Assembly (NCBI GenBank): GCA_025024175.1
Contig: QCXZ01000003.1
Location: forward strand, 58,422,023-58,486,022
Reading direction: 5' to 3'
Length of the DNA stretch: 64,000 nt
Source of the DNA: Rhyzopertha dominica
Lineage: Eukaryota > Arthropoda > Insecta > Coleoptera > Bostrichidae
Part shown: positions 47,253 to 57,529 of the stretch, one piece after another
Numbering within the stretch: position 1 is the stretch's first letter
Layout of the letters: each line of letters opens with the position of its first letter
Notes under the pieces: model-generated
What the model saw: only the letters and a program-made list of their open reading frames with translations
Databases searched by the model: none
What the model was told of the DNA's origin: nothing
Made by a program: the position numbers and the translations under genes

Positions 47253-49335
47253 CATTACATGTTTTTTAAAGTGCTTTGGTTAATTTGCTTTTTAACTCGG
47301 TATATATTCCCTTGCTTTTAAGATTCGAGTACTAAAATAAATCATTTTAAAAAGCAGTTTTTTCTTTATTTACTCAAATACATTACTGTTCATTATATTA
47401 ATGCTCTTCTCTTTCTTATTTATTGCTCCTTTTCCTTCACTGCCCTAATTTCTTTGATTGTAAGAAGCCTATGTGTATTGTTATAAGCTTCTTTGGATAA
47501 CCCTGATCTCCTTTAAAATCATCTTTAAACCAAACAGACTTTGGTTAAAGCTGTGTTTAGTGAAAGATTATGAAATCGGCCCTTAATATAGGTATTGCCA
47601 CCGAAATAAAGTTCTTGCACTGACAGTTACTATGTAGCAATTGGCACCTAAATTTCTAATTTATNAATAATGTTATGCAAGTAANTGAGTAGTTTTATCC
47701 ATTTCTGTATGGAAACTGCACAACGCACAAATCGTAAACTTAGAATGATCAGCCAAAAGCTACATAATGAAAAGCATGTATCTGCAGATAAGAACTTTGT
47801 CATTTTGTCAAATTCAGTTTGACCACATTTAAATTGCAGCATGCGCGCTAAACTTTCAAAAAATACTGCTAATTATGTATCTACCATTTAACCTCCAAAC
47901 TGGTAAACAATAAATAAAAGATATTTGGAGCTAAAAGACCTTTGATTGCGCTTATTGTTATTATTGTATACCCCAAAGTTGGATCAAATTTACTATTTAG
48001 TAAATTTAATAACTCTGAAACCCAGTCATCCATTCTAACCTAATTCTCTGTGATCTTTGTTGGCAAGTCAATAAGAGATGTAATATTTGAATTACCTTTG
48101 GCTTGGATCTCGCGACTCCAGCTTCTCTGTTATTATGAGCTCGTTAAGCGAGAATACCTGTCGAATAAAAAATGTAGCAACTCTGCCAATACAAGTGGTG
48201 TAATATTTGTAGCAATGTGAGTAAAATACTGATAGTGCAGCCTAAACAAAAAAATTATCATTACTATATCAAGTTGTCAATATAAATGTAGCTATATACT
48301 TTTAACAAAAAAATATTTTTTTCTGCTATTGAAAATAACAGATCATTCCATAGACATGTTTAAATTGTCAACAATGTTTTCTTAAACCGAATCAAATCGC
48401 TTATAGGAAATATTGCAGCGTCAGCACATCTCAACAATTTCCTGGATTTCTGATTCCCGCGGGGCGGACGTTGTTGATCCCCAAGAACAAATTGCGTCCA
48501 TAAATTCATTGCGTTACTCTTTCAAAATTAATTTCCGGCCGGAGTGCCAATAACGCAACCAATTTTCTCGGCACTTGTGCCAACAAAAGGAGCGAATCTG
48601 CTTTCTCACGCTGCCGGAAAAAGGACCAGCTGATTTGCGATAATGGAAGTGCATTAGAGCAGTCGCATTCATAATAACGGCATGAATTTAGGGGCTCCCC
48701 GCAAGCCGGCAATTTTTAATAAGCCAGCGGGTGCATTATCTCGATGTCGTAGGATGCAGCCGCTGTGGAGGATTCGCGCCGGGAGTAAATCCCGTTTTCA
48801 ATCGGCTAACCCGTTAATGGCATTTGGAAGCTGACGAAGGAACGCAAAATACACATTTACGGCGTGAACGACAAAATTTCCCGGCCTCTGCAAACAAAAA
48901 ATGCAGAGCAGACACATAAGTATTATTTTCATTAAAATTGACGTAATTGAGATTATGGAGATGGTGAAAGTGGATTAAAATGAAGTGTGAATTTTCGAGC
49001 TTATAGCGACTGTGGGGTTATTCTGAACTGCGATATAAACAACATATAACCTTAAAAAATATGGTAGAGAGGTGAACTTAATGCTGCCGAAAAGTTGTGC
49101 AACTGAAACTTCGATAACTTCAGAATGAATTGTTTGATTTCAGTTTTCTAAAGACGAGCGTTTGAGTTATTAATATTAATATTTATTTGTGTATGTTTTA
49201 TTAAATATATTAAATATTATAAAACACAAAAGCCATGGATTTATCCGGATTGATCGGAAGCCCAAACAAGATAGTTCGGTTTGTTAGAAANTAAATTTGC
49301 GAATTCTATCTATTGAAATGATGCAGCAAAATTTT
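47253..49335. other. Gene-free stretch with GC-richer island
   Basis: AT-rich up to about 48440, then a GC-richer island at about 48440-48900 with only an unremarkable minus-strand frame (48506-48712). Unresolved bases lie at about 47665, 47686 and 49291. Confidence 0.45.
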
Positions 49336-49339
49336 ATAA

Positions 49340-49415
49340 CTGATGCAAGCCTAAAAGTAAAGAACAACTAACAGAGGACCTAGTATGGATCACTGAGCAC
49401 TGGCACTCATAACTC
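49340..49415 (-). mobile_element. LINE reverse transcriptase motif remnant
   Basis: The minus strand reads SASAQ-stop-SILGPLLVVLYF, aligning with the GVPQGSILGPLLF block of LINE reverse transcriptases, with one stop and several changes. It is short and isolated. It is the last of several such minus-strand scars. Confidence 0.45.
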
Positions 49416-49815
49416 GAGAACAACTCAACGGATCGGGCTCGTTAATAAGGTCGTGGGCCCGACGATGTTCTTGNCTTCCGGAAATATGGTCCCCTCGGTC
49501 CCTCTTCTTATATAAGGAAATGCACTAGTCTCTTTCTCAAAAACAGTATTGTAGCGCATTTTACACTTTATTTATGAAGAAAACACGCCACTGTCCGCAC
49601 TTTGTACGTCACACTCAAAGCTCGAGAACAGCTCGATAGATGGGACTCGTGGAGTAGGTCTTGGCCTAACGATGATCAACATTTACTTGCTCCTCTCCAC
49701 CCCCACCCCCCCCTCTCTGCCACCTCGGACTCATTTTTTTAAATATCTCTAAAACGGGTCAACGGATCGGGTTCGTTGATGGCTCGTTGGATTGTTCTTG
49801 GCCCAACGATGATTA
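49413..49815. repeat. Three diverged copies of a roughly 58-bp unit
   Basis: Copies at about 49413-49470, 49621-49678 and 49748-49815 share the plan CTCGAGAACAGCTCAACGGA then TCGGGCTCGTTGATG and GGCCCAACGATGAT, in the same orientation. Spacing is irregular, with unrelated DNA between. No frame runs through them. They could be remnants of a satellite or internal repeats of one element. The second inter-copy segment includes a pyrimidine-rich CCACCCCCACCCCCCCCT tract. Confidence 0.55.
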
Positions 49816-50274
49816 AGATGTTATTGACTCCCTATTCCTGATTCTAGTACAGTAACCGTATAAGCACAGATAGAGGCTTGCCGTTTTCACCGTTTCATCC
49901 CACATACCCTGACACGTCAGATCGTGCTAAACACGATTCTCCCAGGATTGCAGGAGTCCTGCTATTTCGGATCTATTTTTAATGCCAATTAAAAATAAAT
50001 TTTTTTATTTTCGTGCGAAAAGTTGCGAGGTAGGATTTTTTGGACATTTTGCGTAGCTTACCCAGGGTTGTATATAAAAATTGAGATTTCGAGTTGATAA
50101 TTTTAATAGTCCGGTATAAGGTTCCAGTAAAGGTGGATTTTTGCTTTTTTCAATTATTTATTTATTATTTGAGCTATCGGAATGAAATCTGGTATGTAGG
50201 TGTAGTTTGTTATGATACCTATATCTTTCGGATTTTCCTTTAACGCTTTGGAAAATATACTGGAAAACAGGTAA

Positions 50275-50565
50275 ATTTTACACATTAACAAAATTAAAAT
50301 TTGAAATCGGATCGACATGCCGTTTTGAATATCGATAGTTCTTGATGAAGTAATTTACACCTGTAAAAAAATTCCGAAATTGTCAGGAAAATGAAACATT
50401 TTCACCATCTTTTCCACATACAATCGAAATTTGTCATCCCTAACATTTCCCGATGACTTCGGAAAGTTTCTTTTAAAAATTATAAGTACTTTATCAAAAA
50501 CTATCGACACCTACTCAAAACGGCATGTAAATCCAACTTTAATTTTTGTTACCTGTTTAGTTATT
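50275..50565. repeat. Imperfect inverted repeat
   Basis: ATCGACATGCCGTTTTGAAT then ATCGATAGTTCTTGATGAAG (about 50311-50350) pairs imperfectly with ACTTTATCAAAAACTATCGA then CACC and TACTCAAAACGGCATGTAAA (about 50490-50530). The complementarity continues outward through AAAATTAAAATT/AATTTTTGTTACC-type words. The spacer is about 140 bp. It adjoins the copy B repeat and may be part of the same composite element. Confidence 0.5.
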
Positions 50566-50666
50566 AAAAATCAGTTTAATGATGAGTGAAATGTGCAAAA
50601 TGGCATACATGAAATTATTGCAAAAGTATTTCCAAGTGTGTGTATCTGTGTGCCTATATATGTATT

Positions 50667-51512
50667 ACTTCCACATCCAACGGATGGGAAGTATTGTATC
50701 GTGAAAAAATTATCAAAAATTTTGNTCGATNGCTTTAAAATGGCCAAAAACGTAAAAAAACAAAATTTCAGCAAAAAAAATTTTGTCTGTGGGTCTGTGG
50801 TTTTGTTTGTGTAAACGATAACTTTCGAAAGGCTTAATATATGAACTTGAAATTTGGCAAACGTATAGATCTCAACTACCCAAAGCAACCTATTGTTTTA
50901 GGGGTAAGTAGGGTACCGGGAAGGAGGCAAAATTGGGGGATAACTACCCTTTTTGCAAATTTTTATTATTTTTCGTTTTAGTATGTGATTAGTAGTATAA
51001 CTGCGAGTATTATTCGCCCTTATAAATTTTCGGTGTAACAAATTGTTTAGAAGATATTAGCAAAAAAGCGTCACTTAAAGAAAACGGTTTTTCCTAAATA
51101 TCTCCGAATATATTTAATATATTTCAAAAATGAAAATACCATCAGATAGGAAATAGAATTTCTCACAAAAAGTGTCTCAGAAAATTTATCCAAAATTTTG
51201 ACATTTTCGAAATATTTCCAAAAAAACGTATTTTGGTCCCTGTTCGTACGATTTTTTTAATTTGGTATTATATAGGCAATCAAATTTCTGATCGGAAAGC
51301 ACTTGTATTCTTTTTGTTAAGTTAATTACTTTTCGAGTCATTTGGAAAAAACATATTTTAAAAATTTATGTATTTTTACTGTCACAAGGACCGTTTGTCT
51401 TAGAAAAAATGTGTAGGAAGAAAAAATGCTCAAAACCTGATTACTAATCGCATAGTATAAGAAATAAAAACGTAAATGTCTTTTTGATAATTGGATGTGG
51501 AAGTATTGATTC
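50667..51512 (+). mobile_element. Dispersed repeat family, copy B, with inverted termini
   Basis: Both ends carry TACTTCCACATCCAA facing outward (50667-50681; complement TTGGATGTGGAAGTA about 51493-51507). The half from 50976 to 51535 matches copy A at 40935-41475 in inverted orientation. The left half contains GTCTGTGGGTCTGTGG and a pyrimidine/purine-skewed segment but no credible frame. Length of about 840 bp, terminal inverted repeats and lack of coding suggest a non-autonomous DNA element. No target-site duplication was identified. Unresolved bases lie at about 50725 and 50731. Confidence 0.6.
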
Positions 51513-51535
51513 AATTTGCAGCGGTACTTCTTGTG

Positions 51536-53030
51536 AGAAACTCAGCAGATACACACAGGTCACCGTAAAGAACTTTGGTTGTAATAGAGATATCGAATTG
51601 TTTTTTTCACTAAAAACATTATCGATGTCTTTCTAATATTTGGGTCCATAATGTTTACGTTTATCTTTTAACGTAAAAAAGTTCATAGTGTGTAAATAAA
51701 TTCTATATAAATACAAACGTGACCTACAAATTTTATTTTTCTTTCAATTAACTACACTTCGAGATAATATTCTGCCACCCTGTCGGAATGTTAAAAATTA
51801 CAAGGAACATTTTGTTAAAAAATGAACTCTAGCTACATTTTCAACGAAGGTTCAGATATTTAAGTTAAAAATGCCCTGTACGTTTATTATACTATGCTCA
51901 TTTTGGCTCGACCATGACGTCACAACTGTGCGAGGAGAGCTGCTAATATGCACAATGTATTGGAGTATCGTGGTATTAATTAGCAATGAAATTGTCGTCT
52001 GCACTTTCATAGGTTTTGCCTTTTGCCGTGCATTTGCGATACCAAAATACAATCTACGGAATGGGTCCAAATTTACCCACAATCTGAAAAACTTTGTTTT
52101 CAGTATACCATTTTTGAGTAAAGTATTAAACTAACATCGAACGATGGGCCGATTCCGACAGACCTGCCCAAATTTTAATCGCATTCCTTTGTTTTCAAGA
52201 AACGGGCCGGTCTTAGCGAGGAAGCAATCTCGCCCCCGGATCGGGTTGTCCAAAGCTAAGTCGCTAAGCGTCGGTCCGTCCACCTTATCCGCGTTGTGTG
52301 CATGTTAAGCCGCCTTTTCAAGTCGGATTTCCCCTCACGCACGTCCAACCATGGGCCCCGTCTTTGGCACTCCGGGGCGAGAGCTGTAAAATTTAGATGA
52401 GCTTAAGCACCCCGTGCTTTTATTCTAAACGGCGCCGGCAAATTGAAAGGAAGATCATCGCCTTTACAAAGGAATAAACGCCCGCAATCAGAATAAAGAG
52501 AGGTTCGGCGGGCCGGAATCGACGCGGCTCGGGTTTTTAAGTTGAACAAATGTTGTTTTTTTTTCTTTCAGTGGCTCATTTTCAGCGCACCTGCACGCCC
52601 ACGGGCCCGGATTAAAGCCTGCGGATCGGTATGATTCATTCAAAGCGAAACAAATGCGAAATTTTGTTGCGGGGTTTTGCCTGCTGGCAGCGGTAATTAT
52701 CATCCCCCTTTCTGATGTATAGTACAGGTCTTATATTATAAAAGCAACACTTTATGATATAATGTACAAAAGAAGTGTACCTCTTGTTGGTGACAAGAGT
52801 TTATATGACAATGTTCTAAATAAAACCCATTAAGAGGGCTCGCCACGCAGAAGACCTTGAGATTTCGGTAGCCGAATTTTGCTGTCAGGAACTGAATGAG
52901 TACAATAAACGTGTCGGCCACCCTCTGCAAATCATTTCTTATCTTTATTTATGATGGGGTTATGTCTATTTACGATAGGGTCGATCGGTTTGTATTTCCA
53001 GGCAAATATTTCGTTCTTTCGTAGTTTAGG
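51536..53030. other. Gene-free stretch with a strong GC-richer island
   Basis: The part at about 52140-52720 is one of the most GC-rich pieces of the window (CCGG, CGGC and GGCCGG words) and has no credible reading frame. The short frames on both strands at 51852-52134 are unremarkable. Confidence 0.45.
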
Positions 53031-53035
53031 TGATC

Positions 53036-53110
53036 TAGGGCCGGTTTATAGAACCCGAATTAAATATTTAATTGCAATTATTTTTTAATTCCGATTAATG
53101 TCTATTTTGA
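53036..53110. mobile_element. Possible DNA transposon terminus next to the YqaJ gene
   Basis: TA followed by GGGCCGGTTTATAGAACCCG then AATTAA-rich DNA looks like the outer end of a TA-targeting DNA transposon or MITE. The matching opposite end was searched for between 53.1 and 56 kb by eye and not found. It lies about 350 bp beyond the 3' end of the YqaJ gene, so it might mark one end of the element that carries it. Confidence 0.3.
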
Positions 53111-53393
53111 TCGATCATATATTAAAAAATCACGTTAATTTTAGTTTTGCAATAAATTTTAAAAATTAGGTATTAAAACTGAAAATTTAACGTAGATTTA
53201 AAAAATTAAAACATTTATAGGTATAATATTCTAAACAATACCGATAAAATCAAAACAAATACCAATTGTTCAACATAATACATTTGCTTGAGTAGTGTTG
53301 TAAAAGTATAGATTTTAATTTCGAGAACTAACAATGAAAACGTGCATCTAAAAACATTAAAAAAAAACATATAAATGTACGTAATATATAGGT

Positions 53394-53399
53394 TTTATT
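53394..53399 (-). promoter_or_regulatory. Polyadenylation signal AATAAA for the YqaJ gene
   Basis: A canonical AATAAA on the minus strand lies about 56 bp past the YqaJ stop codon and is followed by a T-rich stretch, as expected for a cleavage site. Confidence 0.55.
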
Positions 53400-53454
53400 T
53401 AAACATTTAGAAACAGTGTTAGTTATAAACATTATACAAAATACAGTAGGTATA

Positions 53455-54221
53455 TCATATATAAATGTCACGAATTGGCATGCTTCTGCACTGGCGAGGA
53501 TCTACCAATTCAGGTAAAAGGCATTTTTTATAGAATGTTTCTAAATAAGGTTGCATTTTAGTTTCCCAAAATACGTCGTCCCTAACAATTTTTTCAATTC
53601 TTAATTGATTTGGACCCGTCCACACACCTAACCAACATACTTTTTTTGTGGTATGTGTAATTGGCCTTGGATTTAGGTAAAACCAATCATGTTTCTTATT
53701 TACCTCCATAGAATTGTTTTTAAATTGCCAAAATGTGATCTTCTTTTGTTGTATAGCTTCTTCTGGTGTCAGTTGTAATTTATATGATGTGTATGGACAC
53801 TTCATTTCGACAATAGTGTCTTCGTTTACGACACCGTCTGGGGATGCTCCTAAAAAATTGACAACCGGATCAAGAAATAACCCACATGATTTAATTTCTT
53901 GGCCTAATAATTCTTCTAATTCCTTAACAGCTATGTTTTCAAAATGTTTTCTATGTTGAACTGATTTGGCACTTATACAAGATCTATACAATATGCTCTT
54001 CACAAGTTTTGCGGTGTTTGTTTGTTTTCTTCGTTTACAAAATTTCGCAAAATTTGACGCAGTTAGCAATTTTCTGCGTTCTTCGAGCCACCTGCCACTT
54101 GAACTTTGATAATCGTGTATCGTTTTCTAAATCTATTATTTCTTCTTTGTTTCTTTTTAGCTTATTAAAACATTGATTTTCTTCTTCTTGTACTTACGTT
54201 GTAGAAACTTATTTTCGGCAT
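53455..54221 (-). CDS. YqaJ-type (lambda exonuclease-like) nuclease, two-exon model
   Basis: The long open frame (54126-53455, 223 codons plus stop) encodes a protein of the YqaJ/lambda-exonuclease fold, a 5'-3' DNA exonuclease family found in phages and inside insect DNA transposons. Landmarks in a 231-residue model are: RWLEERRKLLTASNFAKFCK near residues 20-41; ENIAVKELEE near 71; LGASPDGVV with Asp105; IVEMKCP with Glu115 and Lys117 (the D...ExK active site); and the C-terminal LLPEL. The usual QxQxQL segment reads YLNPRP, so one conserved element is altered. There is no Met near the frame's start. A short first exon (54221-54198, MPKISFYN) joins in frame through a 71-bp intron, donor AAC|GTAAGT (54197-54192) and acceptor TTTAG (ending 54127), giving FYNKTIHDYQSSSG. 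The alternative is a one-base frameshift upstream (EEIIDLENDT). No stops or shifts interrupt the 3' exon, and a polyA signal follows. Confidence 0.75.
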
Positions 54222-55255
54222 ACACTAAGCTAAACTATAAAACACTAAACTAAAATTACTTATCACACTAAAAAAATTTAAACAGAATACAAACTAAAAA
54301 AAATATGCGAAAACTGAACGGAACGCTTGGAATCGTATAAGACCAAAACCCAAATGAAGTAAAAATTTGCATCAAACTACAGATGGATCCGGTCCTCGCC
54401 GCCATCCGGTCGGATGCCGATAGTGCCATAAAGTAATTATGCGGTTTCATTTGCGGCGGCATACTTAACTTGTAAGTGCCTGTTGTAAATCACCAATTTT
54501 TAGCCCAGTTTTAAATCGCAAATCATTCTGCATCATTATTTTTGTTATTTACAAATACATTTTTGTCGGATTTTCAATTCTCTCCATAAATAAATGTTTT
54601 TTACAATGTGACCGAAAGAAATCTGTAAACTCCTTATAGTTTCTGAAATAAACGAGTTTGATGAAATTCTCATTTTTCTGTCTGATTTATCGTGCCATTT
54701 AATGACCTTATCAACAAAATTTTAAACTTCCGCTCGGTCAAATTGTAGAAAATTGACTGTTCTTTCAGATGTTCTTTGTTTTATTAAAATATTTTCATTA
54801 ATGTTTGGTCTAAAGGCACAGGACGATACATTGAAAGTTCCATAAGAAACTTCGGTGGCGAGGCCTCTTAAACGAGGGTGAAAGCTTTCACTGTCCATTA
54901 TATGAGATTATTATATTTTCAGAAAAAACGCTCTCACTAAAGAAGCACTGACAAAAAATTATTGAGCTGATTGTTTCGATTACGTCCATAATCGTTATGA
55001 AAGAACAGAATTTAAAAAAAATCACTAACACAAGTTCAAAGAACATTTTTAATGTAAATAAACAAATCATCAAGGAAGCAAGAAACAACGTCCCGACCTG
55101 GTAAAAGTTTATACCGATTGAGTAGAAAGGACTTACCTACTAAAAGAAAACTATAAAATTGGACTCCAAATATCAATTATAAGTATTTATATACCCTCTT
55201 TTATTAGACAGCTGTAATAATATTTTTATGTTTGTCAAATTTCTGCTTTGCCGCT
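54222..55255. other. Gene-free stretch upstream of the YqaJ gene
   Basis: The DNA just before the proposed start has repeated TTTAGTTTAGTG-type words on the minus strand but no clear TATA box. A small GC-richer patch with GGATCC/CCGG words lies at about 54380-54465. No transposase partner was recognised here. Confidence 0.4.
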
Positions 55256-55261
55256 TAGCTC

Positions 55262-55476
55262 CTATACTCCGATCACCGAACAAATGGAGTGATCATGATG
55301 CGTGTTCTTCACGTAATTTTTAAACCATAATCATTTCATAATTTTTTAGTTAATTGTTCAGTAATCAAAAATTTGTTAATAAGATTAAGTCGGACTTGAA
55401 TAAACAGCATCGAATCCGATAACGTACAAGATGCATACAATTCACGTGATCACTCTATTCGGTGATCGTAGTATAG
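55262..55476. mobile_element. 215-bp MITE with inverted termini and TA flanks
   Basis: CTATACTCCGATCACCGAA then an AGTGATCA word at the left end (55262 onward) faces its near complement TGATCACTCTATTCGGTGAT then CGTAGTATAG at the right (to 55476). Taking TA as the target, the element runs TACTCCGATCACC...GGTGATCGTAGTA flanked by TA on both sides, as in Tc1/mariner-type MITEs. The inside is AT-rich and non-coding. Confidence 0.6.
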
Positions 55477-56068
55477 TAGCACGTGTGCGTTCTTTACACC
55501 TAATACTACTACTGATAGCCTTTGTTGTAAATTAGCACAATTTTATGCTAGCTATTTGAGGCCTTGCGTACAAAAAATCGACAGTTGATTAAATAAAGAC
55601 ACAGCAACCAATCACTTGTTCGGGTAAAAAAAAGAACGTGTGGGTTAAACAAATAACTGTTTGTCCATTTTTCCTAAAACTAACAATAGTTGTAGAATGA
55701 ACAATAAATAGACCGATTGCTTAACAACGGTACAACAACAATCACTTAAGCAAAGACTTTCCTTGAGTTGATTTCAGGGTGTGTTGGAGACTTGGAATAG
55801 TATGATACAGCAAGATTAGGAAGCACTCTACATGTGAACACTTCATAACGATTACAGGTAATTTCCCCAATAGAGTACAAAACAGTTCAAATCTATAAAC
55901 GATATATAAGTATAAAACAGCAGTGATGTCTAAAGGTGTAGTGTAAAAATGCAAGAAAAAACTTGAAGAAACAGAAAACTTCAACATTTCGTCCAAAACA
56001 ATAAATTTTGTGGACAGATAAGTTGAGAAATACAGAGATTTCGTATGTCACTTATTTTAATAATAGTA

Positions 56069-56341
56069 ACACTACCAGTGGCGTAGCCAGAAAATTAACT
56101 TGGAGGGGGGGGGGGGGGGGCAAAGCTCCGAACACAAGAAAAATGTTAAGTACAAACAAGAAAAACAGAAGAGGTGTGACTTAAATTTTAATGTTTAATT
56201 TGCTAAAATGTTTATTATACAACAAACCAATAGTTTGCAATAAATTTGTACTGTTAAATGTAAAAAAGCTGCTATTCGATTATCAAAATAATTTAGTNCC
56301 CCTCTGCCTCTGCCCCCCCCTGGCTACGCNAGTGACACTAC
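56069..56341. mobile_element. hAT-type MITE (CAGTGGCGTAGCCAG ends) with target-site duplication
   Basis: The left end CAGTGGCGTAGCCAG (56076-56090) faces CTGGCTACGC-n-AGTG (56320-56334). ACACTAC occurs immediately outside each end (56069-56075 and 56335-56341), consistent with most of an 8-bp hAT duplication. Just inside are a run of 16 G (56105-56120) on the left and a run of C (about 56313-56320) on the right, which could pair in a stem. The interior (259 bp in all) is non-coding. Two unresolved bases (about 56298, 56330) fall in or near the homopolymer side. Confidence 0.75.
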
Positions 56342-56827
56342 TACTTTGTTTTAGATGATTTTAGGTTTATCTTGTATTAAATGTATTAAAGGCTACCAAA
56401 ATCTTTGCCATTATAAATATATTTTGTGTTCCTTAAATCTGGTTGAAAGGTATCTATCTTAGCTATATTAGTTTATATAAACGATGATCTCTAGATTTAG
56501 TAATGTGATATTAGAACAGTAATGGAAATATCATCCCGAAGTAGAAGATTTCATATATAAGCAATAATCGCAGTGCCGCTATCAATAATTAATAGAGTAG
56601 GCACTAAAGATCACTAATTTATATTCTGAAAACTAAAAACCACCACTGCATATTTTTAATAAAATAAATAGTAGGTCCTGTAGACATTGTTTCATGTATT
56701 TGAGTCTCTTCCATTTTCAACAGGCAGCGTACATTATAATTTTTCATATTGGTGTCTTTAACTTATCATGGAATTTATATTATGGAAAATAAAAAGTAAA
56801 ATACATCGCAAATAATTAAAAAAAAAG

Positions 56828-57316
56828 TTTTATGATGGCGTCATAAAGTAGTAAATATGACGGTCATGTTATAATTCCTGTACATATCAAGCTGGCGCTG
56901 AACTGGCGATGGTGGAAAAACAAGTGCTGCCAAATTATAAAGAATTTCGTGAAGTCCGATTTACTGACTTGGAAGGATAAAAGCCCTGCCACAGCATATG
57001 CGTTACAACTTGACAAAAATGATGTATTTAACGACATTACGTTACTGCCGAAACGATGGCAACGTGTTTTGGATATGCAAGGGGATAATACTGAACGACT
57101 TTATTGCAAATTTTGTAAATATACGTTTCATTTGTGAGCTGTTTTTGTTTGCGGGAATTTTGACATGACCCTCGTAATATAAAATTTGAATATCAATGAT
57201 AAAATATAAAAATTATTTCAACACCCGAAAATGTTTTTAATTGTAAAAAAATATTTTTATTTTATTTTCTCGATATTTAAATTTGTTCTTATTAGTTTTA
57301 GGACGCCATCATAAAA
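56828..57316 (+). mobile_element. Mariner transposase C-terminal remnant between 15-bp inverted repeats
   Basis: TTTTATGATGGCGTC at 56828-56842 has a perfect inverted copy at 57302-57316. Between them a plus-strand frame (56949-57137) ends in VFNDITLLPKRWQRVLDMQG then DNTERL. It resembles the F-x-x-G-I-x-x-L-P-x-R-W-x-K-V-I-x-x-x-G-x-Y end of mariner-type transposases. The catalytic domain is absent, so the element would be an internally deleted copy. No clear target-site duplication is visible. Confidence 0.55.
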
Positions 57317-57525
57317 GCATTCTTTTTTCGAGATTATGTCAAACTTTAGTATTTAAAACTTCTTTCAAGAATAACTTATTAATGAGTGCTCTTGCACCAA
57401 AAGCAGTTTATGCTGCTGCAATGCGGAAGTTGGAGCAATATAAACATGAAAAGATGTTTATTTGGCAACGCCAAATTATATTTTTAGACAGTTTAAGAAT
57501 TTGGAGAAGCAAATTGCGCAATTGA
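57283..57525 (+). CDS. Unidentified 80-codon frame
   Basis: The second half of this frame (SALAPKAVYAAAMRKLEQYK, then HEKMFIWQRQIIFLDSLRIW) is basic, helix-favouring and protein-like, unlike the hydrophobic AT-noise typical of this DNA. The first half overlaps the right inverted repeat of the neighbouring mariner remnant. I do not recognise a family. It could be a small conserved exon or a decayed transposon protein; no splice or promoter signals are evident. Confidence 0.25.
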   Translation: MFLLVLGRHHKSILFSRLCQTLVFKTSFKNNLLMSALAPKAVYAAAMRKLEQYKHEKMFIWQRQIIFLDSLRIWRSKLRN

Positions 57526-57529
57526 AAAT

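Noticed and set aside
48506..48712. Cys-rich minus-strand frame as a small secreted protein
   Set aside because: No signal peptide, irregular cysteine spacing, and GC-richer DNA with open frames on several phases.
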